From Brevibacterium sp. p3-SID960 (GTDB lineage: Bacteria; Actinomycetota; Actinomycetes; Actinomycetales; Brevibacteriaceae): a DNA stretch of 64,000 nucleotides. A program made the translations under genes and the position numbers. The stretch covers positions 119,627 through 183,626 of the forward strand of contig NZ_JALXKS010000001.1 in NCBI RefSeq assembly GCF_025144725.1, given 5' to 3'. Numbering within the stretch: position 1 is the first letter of the stretch; the number at the start of each line of letters is the position of its first letter. This document shows, piece by piece, positions 47,149-56,587 of the stretch. The notes below the pieces were generated by a model, which saw only the letters and a list, made by a program, of their open reading frames with translations, was not told the origin of the DNA and searched no databases.

Positions 47149-48690
47149 ATGAGACGAGTGAGCATTTCCGCCCGGCTGCTGCGCCGGGCCGCCGCAGTGA
47201 CGACCGTGTCCGTTCTGGCTGCCATCGGCCCGGTGGCCGCCGCGCCACCTGTGCTGGCTACCGGCCTGGCTGGAGGTGAGGGGCCGCCCGCGCTGCCCAC
47301 CTCACCGGACCTGTCCGCCCCGCCGGACCTGCGCCCGGACGCCGGGCTCGACGGGGGCCCGCAGCCGGAGCGCTACCGCAGCACGAATGCCGGGATGTAC
47401 GGGCCTGGGCTGTGGCATCGCGCTTCGGCCGGACGCACCTGGTACGGCGCGTACTTCTCCTTGCCGGGCAGTTCGCTCACCCATGCCGCTGCCTACTGCA
47501 TCGACGCCGGGTTGAAGTCGCCGTATCCGCAGTACTTCACACAGGCCGACGGGCAGACGGTGGCGTCTGCGGAGACGGCGTGGGCGCTCTCAACACGCAG
47601 CTCGGCTGATGATGCGGGGATCCAGGCGGCGCTGGCCGCCATCGCCCGGCTCGATGAGAACCTCGAGCACGATCATGCGATCCCGCCTGCCGAGCCGGGT
47701 GAGCTCGGCGCAGAGTTCAAGCAGGCGGCCGAGGCGTATGCGCACATCACGAAGGACGCCGCAGACCTGGCCGGGCCGTATCGGGTGGAGCTGAGCCTGG
47801 AAGAAGCCGATGGGCTCGTCCTCGACGGGCCGGCGACCCCGCTGCCGGCCACCCCACCTGCCGTCGAACCAGCCGGTGAACCCGCCGAACCCGCCGGTGG
47901 CCCCTTCTACCGTCCGCTTCAGGCTCGGGTCAGCGTGGTGTCTGCCTCTGGGGAGGCCCTCGACGGCATCCCGCTGGAGGTCGACGTCTCCGGCGGTGCG
48001 GTCGAGGAGACCGAGCTGCGGTCGACTGCCGAACCGCTGACCTTCAGCGTCCGCCCCGACCGCGGGAGCACCGAACCGGTGGCCGTCACAGTCACCGCGA
48101 CCGGACTGCCGGCCACCGATGTCATCGTCTACGACCCGATCGACCCGCAGACAGGCAAACCGGCTGCGCGCGTGCAGAGCATCGTGACCGCCGGTGAGCC
48201 GACGACCGCATCGGCCAACGCCGAGCACACCATCGAACCCGCTCCCCCGGTTCCACCCATGACACCGCCGATCGTCACCGTCCCGCCGATCGAATCAACA
48301 CCTGTTACCGAGCCGTCGCCGACGCAGGAACCACCTGAGGAGACGACACCACCGCCGGCACCAGAGACGACCACCCCACCTGAAACCCAGGAGCCTCCTG
48401 AGTCCCAGGCACCGCCGACGCAGACGCAGCCGGCAGAAACGCAGCCGCCGACCTCCACGACTCCTCCCCCACCGGCACCGACGACGCCGCCTGAGGCCAG
48501 CCCCGAACACCGCACCGCGGCACCCCCGCCGCCACCGACGACGCGGCCGCGGGCGGAGGCGCCCACCTCAGATGAGCTGCCGCGCACCGGCCCGGTCGGC
48601 ACCGGCGCAGCACTCGGCTCGGCGCTGCTCCTGCTCGGCTGCGGCATCGCAGCACTCACCGTCGCCCGCGGGCTCAGACGCGACAGCTGA
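47149..48690 (+). CDS. LPXTG cell-wall surface protein with probable thioester domain
   Basis: 513 residues. Signal peptide (1-37), then a domain of about 130 residues with YCID (C117) and, 42 residues later, GIQAALAAI (Q159). This matches the Cys-Gln pattern of Gram-positive thioester adhesin domains, although the usual aromatic residue after the Gln motif is absent. An Ig-like beta domain (about 255-330) is followed by a Pro/Thr-rich stalk (365-475) and the sortase signal LPRTG at 477-481, a hydrophobic helix and RGLRRDS tail. It should be covalently attached to peptidoglycan. Its stop is 2 bp from the convergent acetoacetyl-CoA synthetase stop. Confidence 0.82.
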   Translation: MRRVSISARLLRRAAAVTTVSVLAAIGPVAAAPPVLATGLAGGEGPPALPTSPDLSAPPDLRPDAGLDGGPQPERYRSTNAGMYGPGLWHRASAGRTWYGAYFSLPGSSLTHAAAYCIDAGLKSPYPQYFTQADGQTVASAETAWALSTRSSADDAGIQAALAAIARLDENLEHDHAIPPAEPGELGAEFKQAAEAYAHITKDAADLAGPYRVELSLEEADGLVLDGPATPLPATPPAVEPAGEPAEPAGGPFYRPLQARVSVVSASGEALDGIPLEVDVSGGAVEETELRSTAEPLTFSVRPDRGSTEPVAVTVTATGLPATDVIVYDPIDPQTGKPAARVQSIVTAGEPTTASANAEHTIEPAPPVPPMTPPIVTVPPIESTPVTEPSPTQEPPEETTPPPAPETTTPPETQEPPESQAPPTQTQPAETQPPTSTTPPPPAPTTPPEASPEHRTAAPPPPPTTRPRAEAPTSDELPRTGPVGTGAALGSALLLLGCGIAALTVARGLRRDS

Positions 48691-48692
48691 TC

Positions 48693-50690
48693 TCACCGGC
48701 GATCGCGGGCGAAGGCCGAGGCTCGTTCGATATACCAGTCGAGCACCTGCGGTTCGGCCGCGGTCGCCCGGTTGATCGACTCAGGAGCAGCGCCCTGGAA
48801 GATCCGTTTGATCGGCACCTCCATCACCTTGCCGGTGCGGGTCGTCGGCACAGCCGGAGCTTCGATGATCTCGTCGGGCACATAGCGCGGGGAGATCTGC
48901 TTGCGGATGGCTGTCACGATCGTGCCGCGCAGCTCATCGGTCAGTGTCTGCCCGGTCGTCGGGACGACGAACAGCGGCATGTAGTAGTCCCCGTCTCCGA
49001 GCTCGGCACCGATGACCATCGAAGACTGCACACCGTCGACGGCATCGACGACCTGGCAGATGTCGGCTGAGCCCATCCGGATGCCGCCGCGGTTGATCGT
49101 CGAGTCCGAGCGGCCGTGGATGATGAAGCTGCCGTCGTCGAAGTGGGTGACCCAGTCGCCGTGGCGCCACACTCCGGGGAACGCATCGAAGTAGGCTTCG
49201 CGGTAGCGGCTGCCATCCGGGTCGTTCCAGAAGAACACCGGCATCGAGGGCATCGGCTGGGTGACGACGAACTCGCCGAGCTCACCGATGACCGGCTGGC
49301 CGTGGGAGTCGAAGGCCTGCGCATCGACACCGAGGTAGGCACCCTGCAGGTGCCCGCGGACCACCGGATCATACGGGTTCGAACCGATGAACCCGGAGGC
49401 GATGTCGGTGCCGCCGGAATCGGATCCCAGGTTGATGTCGTCGTGGACGTGCTGGTAGATCCAGTCCCAGGTGCTCTCCGGCAGCGGGGACCCGGTCGAG
49501 AGGATCTTGCGCAGAGCGGAGAGGTTGTAGCGTGCTGCCGGTGACAGGCCCGATTTCTGCACGAGCGTGAGGATCGCCGCCCCGGTGCCGAATGAGGTGG
49601 CGCGTTCGCGTTCGAGGATCTCGAACTGCTTGTCCGGCACACCGGCGACGGGGGATCCGTCATAGGTGACGATCGTCGCTCCGACGGTCATGATGTTGAC
49701 GAGCAGGTTCCACACCACCCACGTCGTCGCCACTGCCATATAGCAGCGATCATCTGGAGTGAAGTCGTACTGCAGCGCGTTGGCCTTGAGCGCTTCGATC
49801 GTCACTCCGCCATGGCCGTGGACGATGCCCTTCGGCTTACCGGTCGTGCCCGAGGAGTACAGCACCCACAGTGGGTGGGAGAAGTCGACGGGCTCGAAGA
49901 CCGGATCGACGGGGTCCGCGACGATCGCCGAGTACAGTGTGGTCCCCTCGGCCGGCTCACGGACTTCGAGCTCGTAGCCGAGCTGGTCGATGAGGATGTG
50001 GTGCTCGATGCTCGGCAGCGCCTGACGCAGGTCGGGCACGATCGAGCGCATGTCGAGGTGTTTGCCGTTGAAGAGGTATCCGTCGACGGTGATGAGGACC
50101 TTCGCCTCCAGCTGGGCGAAGCGATCAGCGATGCCGGTGAGCCCGAAGTCCGGGCCGACGACCGACCACACAGCGCCCACGGTCGCGCAGGCGAGCATCG
50201 CTTCGACGGCCTGCGGGATGTTCGGCAGCACCGCGCACACCGTGTCACCGGGCTGCACATCGTGCTCGCGCAGCCAGGCGGCCAGCGCCCCGACGCGTCC
50301 GGCGAGCTCGCGCCAGGTCAACGACTCGCGGCGCTCATCCTCATGCAGCCCGACGAGCGCCTCAACATCCGGGCGAGTGTGCACGTGGCGGAAGATGTTC
50401 TCAGCGTAGTTGCACGTCGCCCCGGCGAACCACGTGACGTCGGGCATCTCGGTCCCAGTGCGCACCGGGCCGGCACCGCGGTCGCCGATGACGTCAAAGT
50501 ACTCCCAGATGCTGTCCCAGAACGCGTCGAGCTCACGCACCGACCAGTCGTGCAGCTGACGGTAGCCGCGGGTCTCGACTCCGCGGGTGCGTGCCAGCCA
50601 CTGCTGGTAGTCATACATCCGGCTGGCTTCCACCCGCTCACGCGATGGTGTCCACAGCACAGCGTCACTGCCGATAGTCTCTGGGTTCAT
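48693..50690 (-). CDS. acetoacetyl-CoA synthetase
   Basis: 665 residues, ANL superfamily. Activates acetoacetate with ATP and CoA. The N-terminal region LDAFWDSIWEYFDVIGDRG and TWFAGATCNYAENIFRH separates acetoacetate-CoA ligases from acetyl-CoA synthetases. The AMP loop is LYSSGTTGKPKGIVHGHGG, SDSGGTDIASGFIG lies in the substrate pocket, and the acetylation-type lysine is in TRTGKVMEVPIKRI. Links ketone bodies or polyhydroxybutyrate turnover to central carbon. GGAG precedes ATG. The 90-bp gap to the regulator gene upstream has no terminator, so read-through is possible. Confidence 0.93.
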   Translation of the reverse strand: MNPETIGSDAVLWTPSRERVEASRMYDYQQWLARTRGVETRGYRQLHDWSVRELDAFWDSIWEYFDVIGDRGAGPVRTGTEMPDVTWFAGATCNYAENIFRHVHTRPDVEALVGLHEDERRESLTWRELAGRVGALAAWLREHDVQPGDTVCAVLPNIPQAVEAMLACATVGAVWSVVGPDFGLTGIADRFAQLEAKVLITVDGYLFNGKHLDMRSIVPDLRQALPSIEHHILIDQLGYELEVREPAEGTTLYSAIVADPVDPVFEPVDFSHPLWVLYSSGTTGKPKGIVHGHGGVTIEALKANALQYDFTPDDRCYMAVATTWVVWNLLVNIMTVGATIVTYDGSPVAGVPDKQFEILERERATSFGTGAAILTLVQKSGLSPAARYNLSALRKILSTGSPLPESTWDWIYQHVHDDINLGSDSGGTDIASGFIGSNPYDPVVRGHLQGAYLGVDAQAFDSHGQPVIGELGEFVVTQPMPSMPVFFWNDPDGSRYREAYFDAFPGVWRHGDWVTHFDDGSFIIHGRSDSTINRGGIRMGSADICQVVDAVDGVQSSMVIGAELGDGDYYMPLFVVPTTGQTLTDELRGTIVTAIRKQISPRYVPDEIIEAPAVPTTRTGKVMEVPIKRIFQGAAPESINRATAAEPQVLDWYIERASAFARDRR

Positions 50691-50780
50691 CTCTGCTCCG
50701 TCCTCCCGGCCTGCCTGCCGGGTCGCTGGCGATCACCGTAGCCATTGTGCCAGCGAATGTGGCCGGCGTCTCTTCTGCTG

Positions 50781-52427
50781 TCAGCCGGTCAGCCGCGCCC
50801 ACAGGTCGATGTCGAAGCTGCGGTGCTGGACCATCCCAGCCATGTGCCTGACGGCGTTGTCGAGTTTGCCGCGCCACGCGTCGATCGCTGAATCTGCGTC
50901 CCCGCGTTCGAGGGCCTCGAAGATGCGGGTGTTGTCGTAGATGATGCGCCGCGCTGCCGGCGAGTAGTCGACGCGCAGCACCGAGATGTACATCCGCAGC
51001 CGGAGGATGAGCGCCTCGAAGGTGCGAGCGGTCTGGGCGAGTCCTGCTGCGCGGGCGAACTCCTGCTGGAAGCGCAGATCGGCATCGCCGACGCTGAGTC
51101 CGGTGCGCAGTCCGAACCGGGCGACGGCCGGGATCCGGTCGAGGGCGTACCGGACGGCCACGAGGTCACGGCGCGGGCGGGAGATCAGACTGCGCAGCAG
51201 CACGATGCCCAGTGCCTGCCGGCTGGCGTAGACGTCGAGCACATCGCGTGAGGTGATGACCGGGATGCGCACATCACCGTGCGAGCCGTCGAGCAGCTCG
51301 TCATCGACCATGCGCCGCAGCGGCACGTCGACGGCCGCTCTGCCGATGCCGAGGCGGGAGGCCAGTTGGGCCGGCCGAATCCGGTCGCCGACGGTGTAGC
51401 CGGAGTCGATGATCTCCTCGCGCAGGGCGAGGGCAAGCTGTTCGGTCAGGGAGGGCTGTTCGCGCGGCAGCCAAGCCGACACGTTCGGAGCCGGCAGATC
51501 CGCCCCCTGGCTCCGGCCTCCATCACGTCGTTTCGATTCAGAACTGTTGCGATGTGCGGTCCTGGCCTCAGCGATCCAGGCGAGACCCTCCAGCCCGCGG
51601 GTGACCTGCTGAGCCAGGGCATCGAGCAGGTCGCCGGGCACATCGGCGCAGTCGGCCAGCAGCGCTCGCAGCCGGGTGCTGAACTCCTCCAGTTCGGTGA
51701 TGCGCTCCACGGCAGCATTCCGCCATGCCACTGGCGTGAGGTGGCTGTCGTCGTCTGCCACAACGGCGAGCGGGTCGAAGATGAGAACGCGGTCGGCATG
51801 CACCTCCGCAGCGACGGCGAGCGCCCGGGTGACAGGCCCGAACCGGGATTCGGCTGCCGGACGCCGAGCCCAGACGGCCAGGCCTGCTGCGTGCATCCCG
51901 GCGGTCACGCCGGCCGCGCGGCGGGACCGGGCGAGGGGGCCGCGCGTGGAGATGCGGGCTGAGTGCGAAAGCCGGCTGGCGGTGATGACGGCCAGCGGGA
52001 ACCCGACCGCGAAGGCTTCCAGGCGCAGCCATGCCCGGAACCCCTCCGCACGCGGCTGCACCGCGGGGGTCAAGCGCGAGACCGCCCGGCTGACGATCGG
52101 CTGGCTCAGTCCGGTCATCTCCGCGATCCCGCGCGTCGAGTAGGCTCGCGCATCGATCCGCGCACCGGCACCGGCGAGGATCGCCGCCACCACCTGATCC
52201 GCTGTCGCCTGCACACCCGGTCGGCCGCTGCGCGGCAGGTCGGCCAGCCGCTGTTCTGCCGGCAGTGAGGAATCTGATTCCTGCCAGCGGCGCACCCAGC
52301 GCCGCACGGAGGCGCCCGAGACTCCACAGGCGGCCGCCGCCTCGGCGACGGCCTGCCCAGCCAGCACCTGTTCGACGGCCCGCAGGCGCACCGCTGCGGG
52401 CACCGCGCGTCCGGCCAGGGCGACCAT
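50781..52427 (-). CDS. multi-HTH transcription regulator: transposase-like HTH + second HTH + GntR/FCD
   Basis: 548 residues with an unusual order. Residues about 10-70 are a homeodomain-like HTH of the kind found at the N-terminus of IS630-type transposases (AAVRLRAVEQVLAGQAVAEAAAACGV...RRWQES...LADLPRSGRPG). About 95-120 is a second HTH (YSTRGIAEMTGLSQPIVSRAV). A middle region of 200 residues is unrecognised. About 324-395 is a GntR winged helix (LTEQLALALREEIIDSGY, RPAQLASRLGIGRAAV), and 400-545 is an all-helical FCD ligand domain. No transposase catalytic domain exists. It is divergent from putA with 164 bp between, so it may control proline use. The start is uncertain: ATG 52427 is used, with TTG 52445 (GGTGAG upstream) and ATG 52487 as alternatives. 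Confidence 0.75.
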   Translation of the reverse strand: MVALAGRAVPAAVRLRAVEQVLAGQAVAEAAAACGVSGASVRRWVRRWQESDSSLPAEQRLADLPRSGRPGVQATADQVVAAILAGAGARIDARAYSTRGIAEMTGLSQPIVSRAVSRLTPAVQPRAEGFRAWLRLEAFAVGFPLAVITASRLSHSARISTRGPLARSRRAAGVTAGMHAAGLAVWARRPAAESRFGPVTRALAVAAEVHADRVLIFDPLAVVADDDSHLTPVAWRNAAVERITELEEFSTRLRALLADCADVPGDLLDALAQQVTRGLEGLAWIAEARTAHRNSSESKRRDGGRSQGADLPAPNVSAWLPREQPSLTEQLALALREEIIDSGYTVGDRIRPAQLASRLGIGRAAVDVPLRRMVDDELLDGSHGDVRIPVITSRDVLDVYASRQALGIVLLRSLISRPRRDLVAVRYALDRIPAVARFGLRTGLSVGDADLRFQQEFARAAGLAQTARTFEALILRLRMYISVLRVDYSPAARRIIYDNTRIFEALERGDADSAIDAWRGKLDNAVRHMAGMVQHRSFDIDLWARLTG

Positions 52428-52591
52428 CTCCTCAGGTCCGATCAATACTTCTGACTCACCAGTATGGCAGATCGCTGTGAGATGCATGACGTGGCCGGCG
52501 GGCCGACCGCATACTGAGCGCACACGCGGCAGGACGCCGCAGAGCATATCGCTCGGTTCGGCTGCCTGGGGCAGCCTGGCAAGGAGGCACC

Positions 52592-55500
52592 ATGATCGAG
52601 GACACCAATCTCACGGCCATCACCGAGGCCGCCGTCGACCGCGTGCGGAAGTGGCTGCGGATCTCGGCCGGCACGCCTGCGGCCAAGGACCCGGCCGCCG
52701 AACGGCTCGCCGCGATCCTGTCCGACCCCAAGGGCCTGGACTTCACCGTCGGCTTCGTCGACCGCGTCATCCGCACCGAGGACTCTCACTCCGCAGCCCA
52801 GGCGCTGCGCGAGGTCGCAGAAATGGCCCCGGCGACGATCTCGGCTCTCGACCGCGCCCAGATCAAGGCCGGCTCGGCGCTCGCCCCCATCGCCCCGCAG
52901 GTCGTTGTGCCTGCCGCCCGGGCCCGGCTGCGCTCAATGGTCGGGCACATGATCGTCGACGCGCGGCCCGAGCAGCTCGGCAAGGCCGTCGCTGCGCTGA
53001 CCGCTGATGGCCACCGCCTCAACATCAACCTGCTCGGCGAGGCCGTCCTCGGTGATGAGGAGGCCGACCGCCACCTGGAGCGCACCCACGAGCTGCTCGC
53101 CCGCGACGACGTCGACTACGTCTCCATCAAGGCCTCCTCGATCGCCTCGCAGATCAACCTGTGGGCTTTCGAGGACACCGTCGAGTACGTCCTCGACCGG
53201 CTGCGCCCGCTCTACCGCGAAGCCGCCAACGCCCCAGCCGGTTCGAAGTTCATCAACCTCGATATGGAGGAGTACGGCGACCTGGAGATCACCCTGGAGG
53301 TCTTCACCCGCCTGCTGAGCGAACCGGAGCTCAAGCACCTCGAAGCCGGGATTGTGCTGCAGGCCTACCTGCCCGATGCGCTGGCCGCGATGCAGCGTCT
53401 GGCCGCCTTCGCCGATGAGCGTGTCGCCAATGGTGGGGCCGGCATCAAGGTCCGCCTGGTCAAGGGCGCGAACCTGCCGATGGAGCAGGTGCATGCTGAG
53501 ATCGCCGGCTGGCCGCTGACGACCTGCCCGTCGAAGGAGGCCACCGACGCCAACTACAAGCGTGTGCTGCATTGGCTGTTCCAGCGCGAGCGGATGACCG
53601 GGCTGCGCATCGGCGTGGCCGGTCACAACCTGTTCGACATCGCCTTCGCCCACGAGCTGTCGCTGTCCCGCGGGGTCGCAGACCGGGTCGAGTTCGAGAT
53701 GCTGCAGGGCATGGCGACCGAGCAGTCGGCCGCGATCAGCGCCGATGTCGGCCAGCTGCTGCTCTACGTCCCGGCCGTCCACCCGGCCGAGTTCGACGTC
53801 GCGATCTCCTACCTCGTCCGCCGCCTGGAGGAGAACTCCTCGCCGGAGAACTTCATGTCGACGATCTTCGAGCTGCGCAACGGCAACGCCGCCTTCCGCC
53901 AGGAAGAGGAGCGCTTCCGCGCCGCCGTCGCCGACCTCGAGGAGATCCTCGCCGCTGACGGCGAGTCGGCCCCGCGCCCGAACCGCACGCAGGACCGCAC
54001 CCGGACCTACCGCGGCGAACACCGCCTCGGCGAGTTCGTCAACGAACCCGACACCGACCCGGCACTGCCGGCCAACCAGCGGTGGGCCGAACAGCTCATC
54101 GAACCGGTACGCGCCGGAAACTGGCTGGCCGGCCGCCCTGTTCCCGAGGCGGTGGAGTCGGTTGAGGACATGGAGTCCCGGATCGCTGCGGGCAGGTCGG
54201 CTGCCGCCGGCTGGCGGGAGCTCGGTGCCGCCGGCCGAGGGAAGATCCTGCTGGCTGCCGCCGACATCTTCGCCAACCGCCGCGGAGAGTTCCTCACGAC
54301 GATGGCCGCCGAGGCCGGCAAGACCTTCGCACAATCCGATCCGGAGGTCTCCGAGGCGATCGACTTCATCCGCTACTACGCATCTCAGGCCCTCGAAGTC
54401 GAGCAGATCCCCGGCGCCCGGTTCGAACCCGATGAGCTCGTCGTCGTGACCCCGCCATGGAACTTCCCGGTCGCGATCCCGACCGGTTCGACCGTCGCCG
54501 CCCTGGCCGCCGGCGCCTCGGTCATCCACAAACCGTCCTCACCGACCCCGCACTGCTCGGCCCTGCTCGTCGAATGCCTGTGGCAGGCCGGTGTGCCGCG
54601 CGAGGTGCTCCAGATCGTCGCCCCGAGCGAAGGCGACATCGGCAAGACGCTCCTGTCCCACCCCGACGTCGACCGCGTCATCCTCACCGGCGCCTCGGAG
54701 ACGGCCTCGCTGTTCAAGAGCTTCAACCCCGACCTCGAGATCAACGCCGAAACCTCGGGAAAGAACGCCCTCGTCATCACGCCGGCCGCCGACCGCGACC
54801 TCGCTGTCGCCGACCTCGTCGCCTCAGCCTTCGGCCATGCCGGGCAGAAGTGCTCGGCAGCTTCGCTGGGCATCCTCGTCGGTTCGGTGTACGACTCCGA
54901 GCGCTACCGCCGACAGATCGTCGATGCTGCGTCCTCGCTCGTCGTCGACTATCCGACGAACCTGTTCGCCGAGATGGGACCGCTGACCGAGGAGCCCTCC
55001 GAGAAGCTCGAGCGTGCGCTCACCCAGCTCGACGAGGGCGAATCGTGGCTGGTGGAGCCGAAGATGCTTGATGACTCCGGCCGCCTGTGGAGCCCCGGTG
55101 TCAAGGACGGGGTGAAGCCCGGCTCGTTCTTCCACCTCACCGAGTGCTTCGGCCCGGTGCTCGGCCTCATGCACGCGCGTGACCTCGATGAGGCCCTGCA
55201 GCTGCAGAACGCCGTCGACTTCGGCCTGACCGCCGGGATCCACTCGCTTGACACCTCCGAGGTCGCCCAGTGGCTCGACGAGGTCGAGGCCGGCAACGTC
55301 TACGTCAACCGCGGCATCACCGGCGCGATCGTGCGCCGTCAGCCCTTCGGCGGCTGGAAGCTGTCCTCGGTGGGCCTCGGCTCGAAGGCCGGCGGCCCGA
55401 ACTACCTCATGCTCTTCGGCGACTGGCGCGATGCCGAACTGCCCGGTGACGCGCACGCGACCGCCGGAACCGGCTCAGACTGGCTGGCGAAGGCCTACGG

Positions 55501-56062
55501 CGATGACGAGAAGGTCTACCGGGAGTTCTTCGGCCAGCCCGCAGACCCGACCGGCCTGCACGCAGAGGCCAACATCTTCCGCCACCTGCCCCGTCCGGTC
55601 ACCATCCGTGTGACCCCCGACGCGGCCGGCGACCATGTGCGCCGCACCGCCCATGCCGGCTGGACCGTCGGCGCCCCGCTGCTCGTCTCGGTCCACTCCG
55701 ACTGCTCACGTGAGCTCGTCGAAGCGGCCCGCGACGCACTTCAGGCGAGCACCGCCTCGGCGACGGACACCGCGAGAGAGGTGGTCGTCGAGACCGCAGA
55801 CGCGTTCGCCTCGGCCGTAGCTGACGGCAACTACGACGACACCGTCGGCGCCCGGATCCGGATCGTCGGCTCGGTCGAACCGGAGCTGCGGGAGGCGACC
55901 GTTGATCGTCCCGAGGTCGCGCTCATCGACCAGGACGTCGTCAGCTCAGCCCGCGTCGAGCAGCGCTACTACGTCCACGAGCAGGCGATCTCGATGACGC
56001 TGCACCGGTTCGGCAACCCGAGCAGCGACTTCCACGAGCTCGCGAAGGACCTCATGGGCTGA
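52592..56062 (+). CDS. putA: bifunctional proline dehydrogenase / glutamate-gamma-semialdehyde dehydrogenase
   Basis: 1156 residues. Oxidises proline to glutamate in two steps with channelled intermediate. The FAD-dependent PRODH barrel (about 90-440) has IKVRLVKGANLP and LRIGVAGHNLFDIAFAHEL. The aldehyde dehydrogenase domain (about 500-985) has PPWNFPVAIPTG, general base E720 (AETSGKN) and nucleophile C754 (GQKCSAASL), and a C-terminal ALDH-like region follows. There is no N-terminal ribbon-helix-helix domain, so it does not regulate itself as E. coli PutA does. AAGGAGG lies 5 nt before ATG. The divergent multi-HTH gene is the obvious candidate regulator. Confidence 0.95.
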   Translation: MIEDTNLTAITEAAVDRVRKWLRISAGTPAAKDPAAERLAAILSDPKGLDFTVGFVDRVIRTEDSHSAAQALREVAEMAPATISALDRAQIKAGSALAPIAPQVVVPAARARLRSMVGHMIVDARPEQLGKAVAALTADGHRLNINLLGEAVLGDEEADRHLERTHELLARDDVDYVSIKASSIASQINLWAFEDTVEYVLDRLRPLYREAANAPAGSKFINLDMEEYGDLEITLEVFTRLLSEPELKHLEAGIVLQAYLPDALAAMQRLAAFADERVANGGAGIKVRLVKGANLPMEQVHAEIAGWPLTTCPSKEATDANYKRVLHWLFQRERMTGLRIGVAGHNLFDIAFAHELSLSRGVADRVEFEMLQGMATEQSAAISADVGQLLLYVPAVHPAEFDVAISYLVRRLEENSSPENFMSTIFELRNGNAAFRQEEERFRAAVADLEEILAADGESAPRPNRTQDRTRTYRGEHRLGEFVNEPDTDPALPANQRWAEQLIEPVRAGNWLAGRPVPEAVESVEDMESRIAAGRSAAAGWRELGAAGRGKILLAAADIFANRRGEFLTTMAAEAGKTFAQSDPEVSEAIDFIRYYASQALEVEQIPGARFEPDELVVVTPPWNFPVAIPTGSTVAALAAGASVIHKPSSPTPHCSALLVECLWQAGVPREVLQIVAPSEGDIGKTLLSHPDVDRVILTGASETASLFKSFNPDLEINAETSGKNALVITPAADRDLAVADLVASAFGHAGQKCSAASLGILVGSVYDSERYRRQIVDAASSLVVDYPTNLFAEMGPLTEEPSEKLERALTQLDEGESWLVEPKMLDDSGRLWSPGVKDGVKPGSFFHLTECFGPVLGLMHARDLDEALQLQNAVDFGLTAGIHSLDTSEVAQWLDEVEAGNVYVNRGITGAIVRRQPFGGWKLSSVGLGSKAGGPNYLMLFGDWRDAELPGDAHATAGTGSDWLAKAYGDDEKVYREFFGQPADPTGLHAEANIFRHLPRPVTIRVTPDAAGDHVRRTAHAGWTVGAPLLVSVHSDCSRELVEAARDALQASTASATDTAREVVVETADAFASAVADGNYDDTVGARIRIVGSVEPELREATVDRPEVALIDQDVVSSARVEQRYYVHEQAISMTLHRFGNPSSDFHELAKDLMG

Positions 56063-56116
56063 TTCCCGCCCGATCGCAGCTGTAGCCGCGGACGCATGAG
56101 CGCATGCGCCCGCGGC

Positions 56117-56131
56117 TATGCTGTCTCCATG
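56117..56131 (+). promoter_or_regulatory. -10 element for a leaderless transcript
   Basis: TATGCT at 56117-56122 is 6 nt before ATG 56129, and no ribosome-binding site is present. Confidence 0.5.
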
Positions 56132-56431
56132 AGCGAGTTCACCCAGGCGATTGCGACCGTCCAGATCGACAACGAGTTCGCCCGCGTGACCGAATGGCGC
56201 TTTCCGCCCGGATCCGAGACGACGATGCACGTCCATGAGATGGACTACGTCGTCGTGCCGACCGAACCGGGCACGCTGACGGTGGTGACACCGGAGGAGA
56301 CGTTCGAGAACGTGCTCGTCCCCGGTGCCAGCTACACCCGGCCGGTGGGCAGCGCGCACAACGTCATCAACAAGTCCGACACCGAATGCGCCTTCGTCGA
56401 GGTCGAGTTCAAGCAGCGCACCGGCAGCTGA
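56129..56431 (+). CDS. small cupin-domain protein
   Basis: 100 residues, a single-domain cupin. The first motif is ETTMHVHEMDYVVVPTEPG (His, His and Glu-equivalent metal site) and the second is RPVGSAHNVINKSDTE with the fourth ligand His. Such proteins bind a metal and act as isomerases, oxygenases or sensors. The role here is unknown. The ATG at 56129 is favoured over one 11 codons upstream because TATGCT ends 6 nt before it. It follows putA by 66 bp but has its own promoter. Confidence 0.8.
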   Translation: MSEFTQAIATVQIDNEFARVTEWRFPPGSETTMHVHEMDYVVVPTEPGTLTVVTPEETFENVLVPGASYTRPVGSAHNVINKSDTECAFVEVEFKQRTGS

Positions 56432-56587
56432 GCCGCAGTCGGCCGGCCGAGATTGCTGACAGGTTACGTGTTGTTCAGCAGAACTTCGGACCGGGCTCCC
56501 GATTTCTGAGTGAATCCTGGATACCGTGGAAGAGTCTCATCTGCACTCCCGGTCATCCGGGGTGCACTCCGACCGAAGGATTCCTCC

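Noticed and set aside
52428..52547. Upstream extension of the multi-HTH regulator to ATG 52547
   Set aside because: The added residues are Cys/Arg-rich with no homology logic and would run to within 45 bp of the putA start, leaving no room for its promoter.
52934..54529. 531-codon minus-strand frame inside putA
   Set aside because: Antisense shadow of the conserved PRODH domain.
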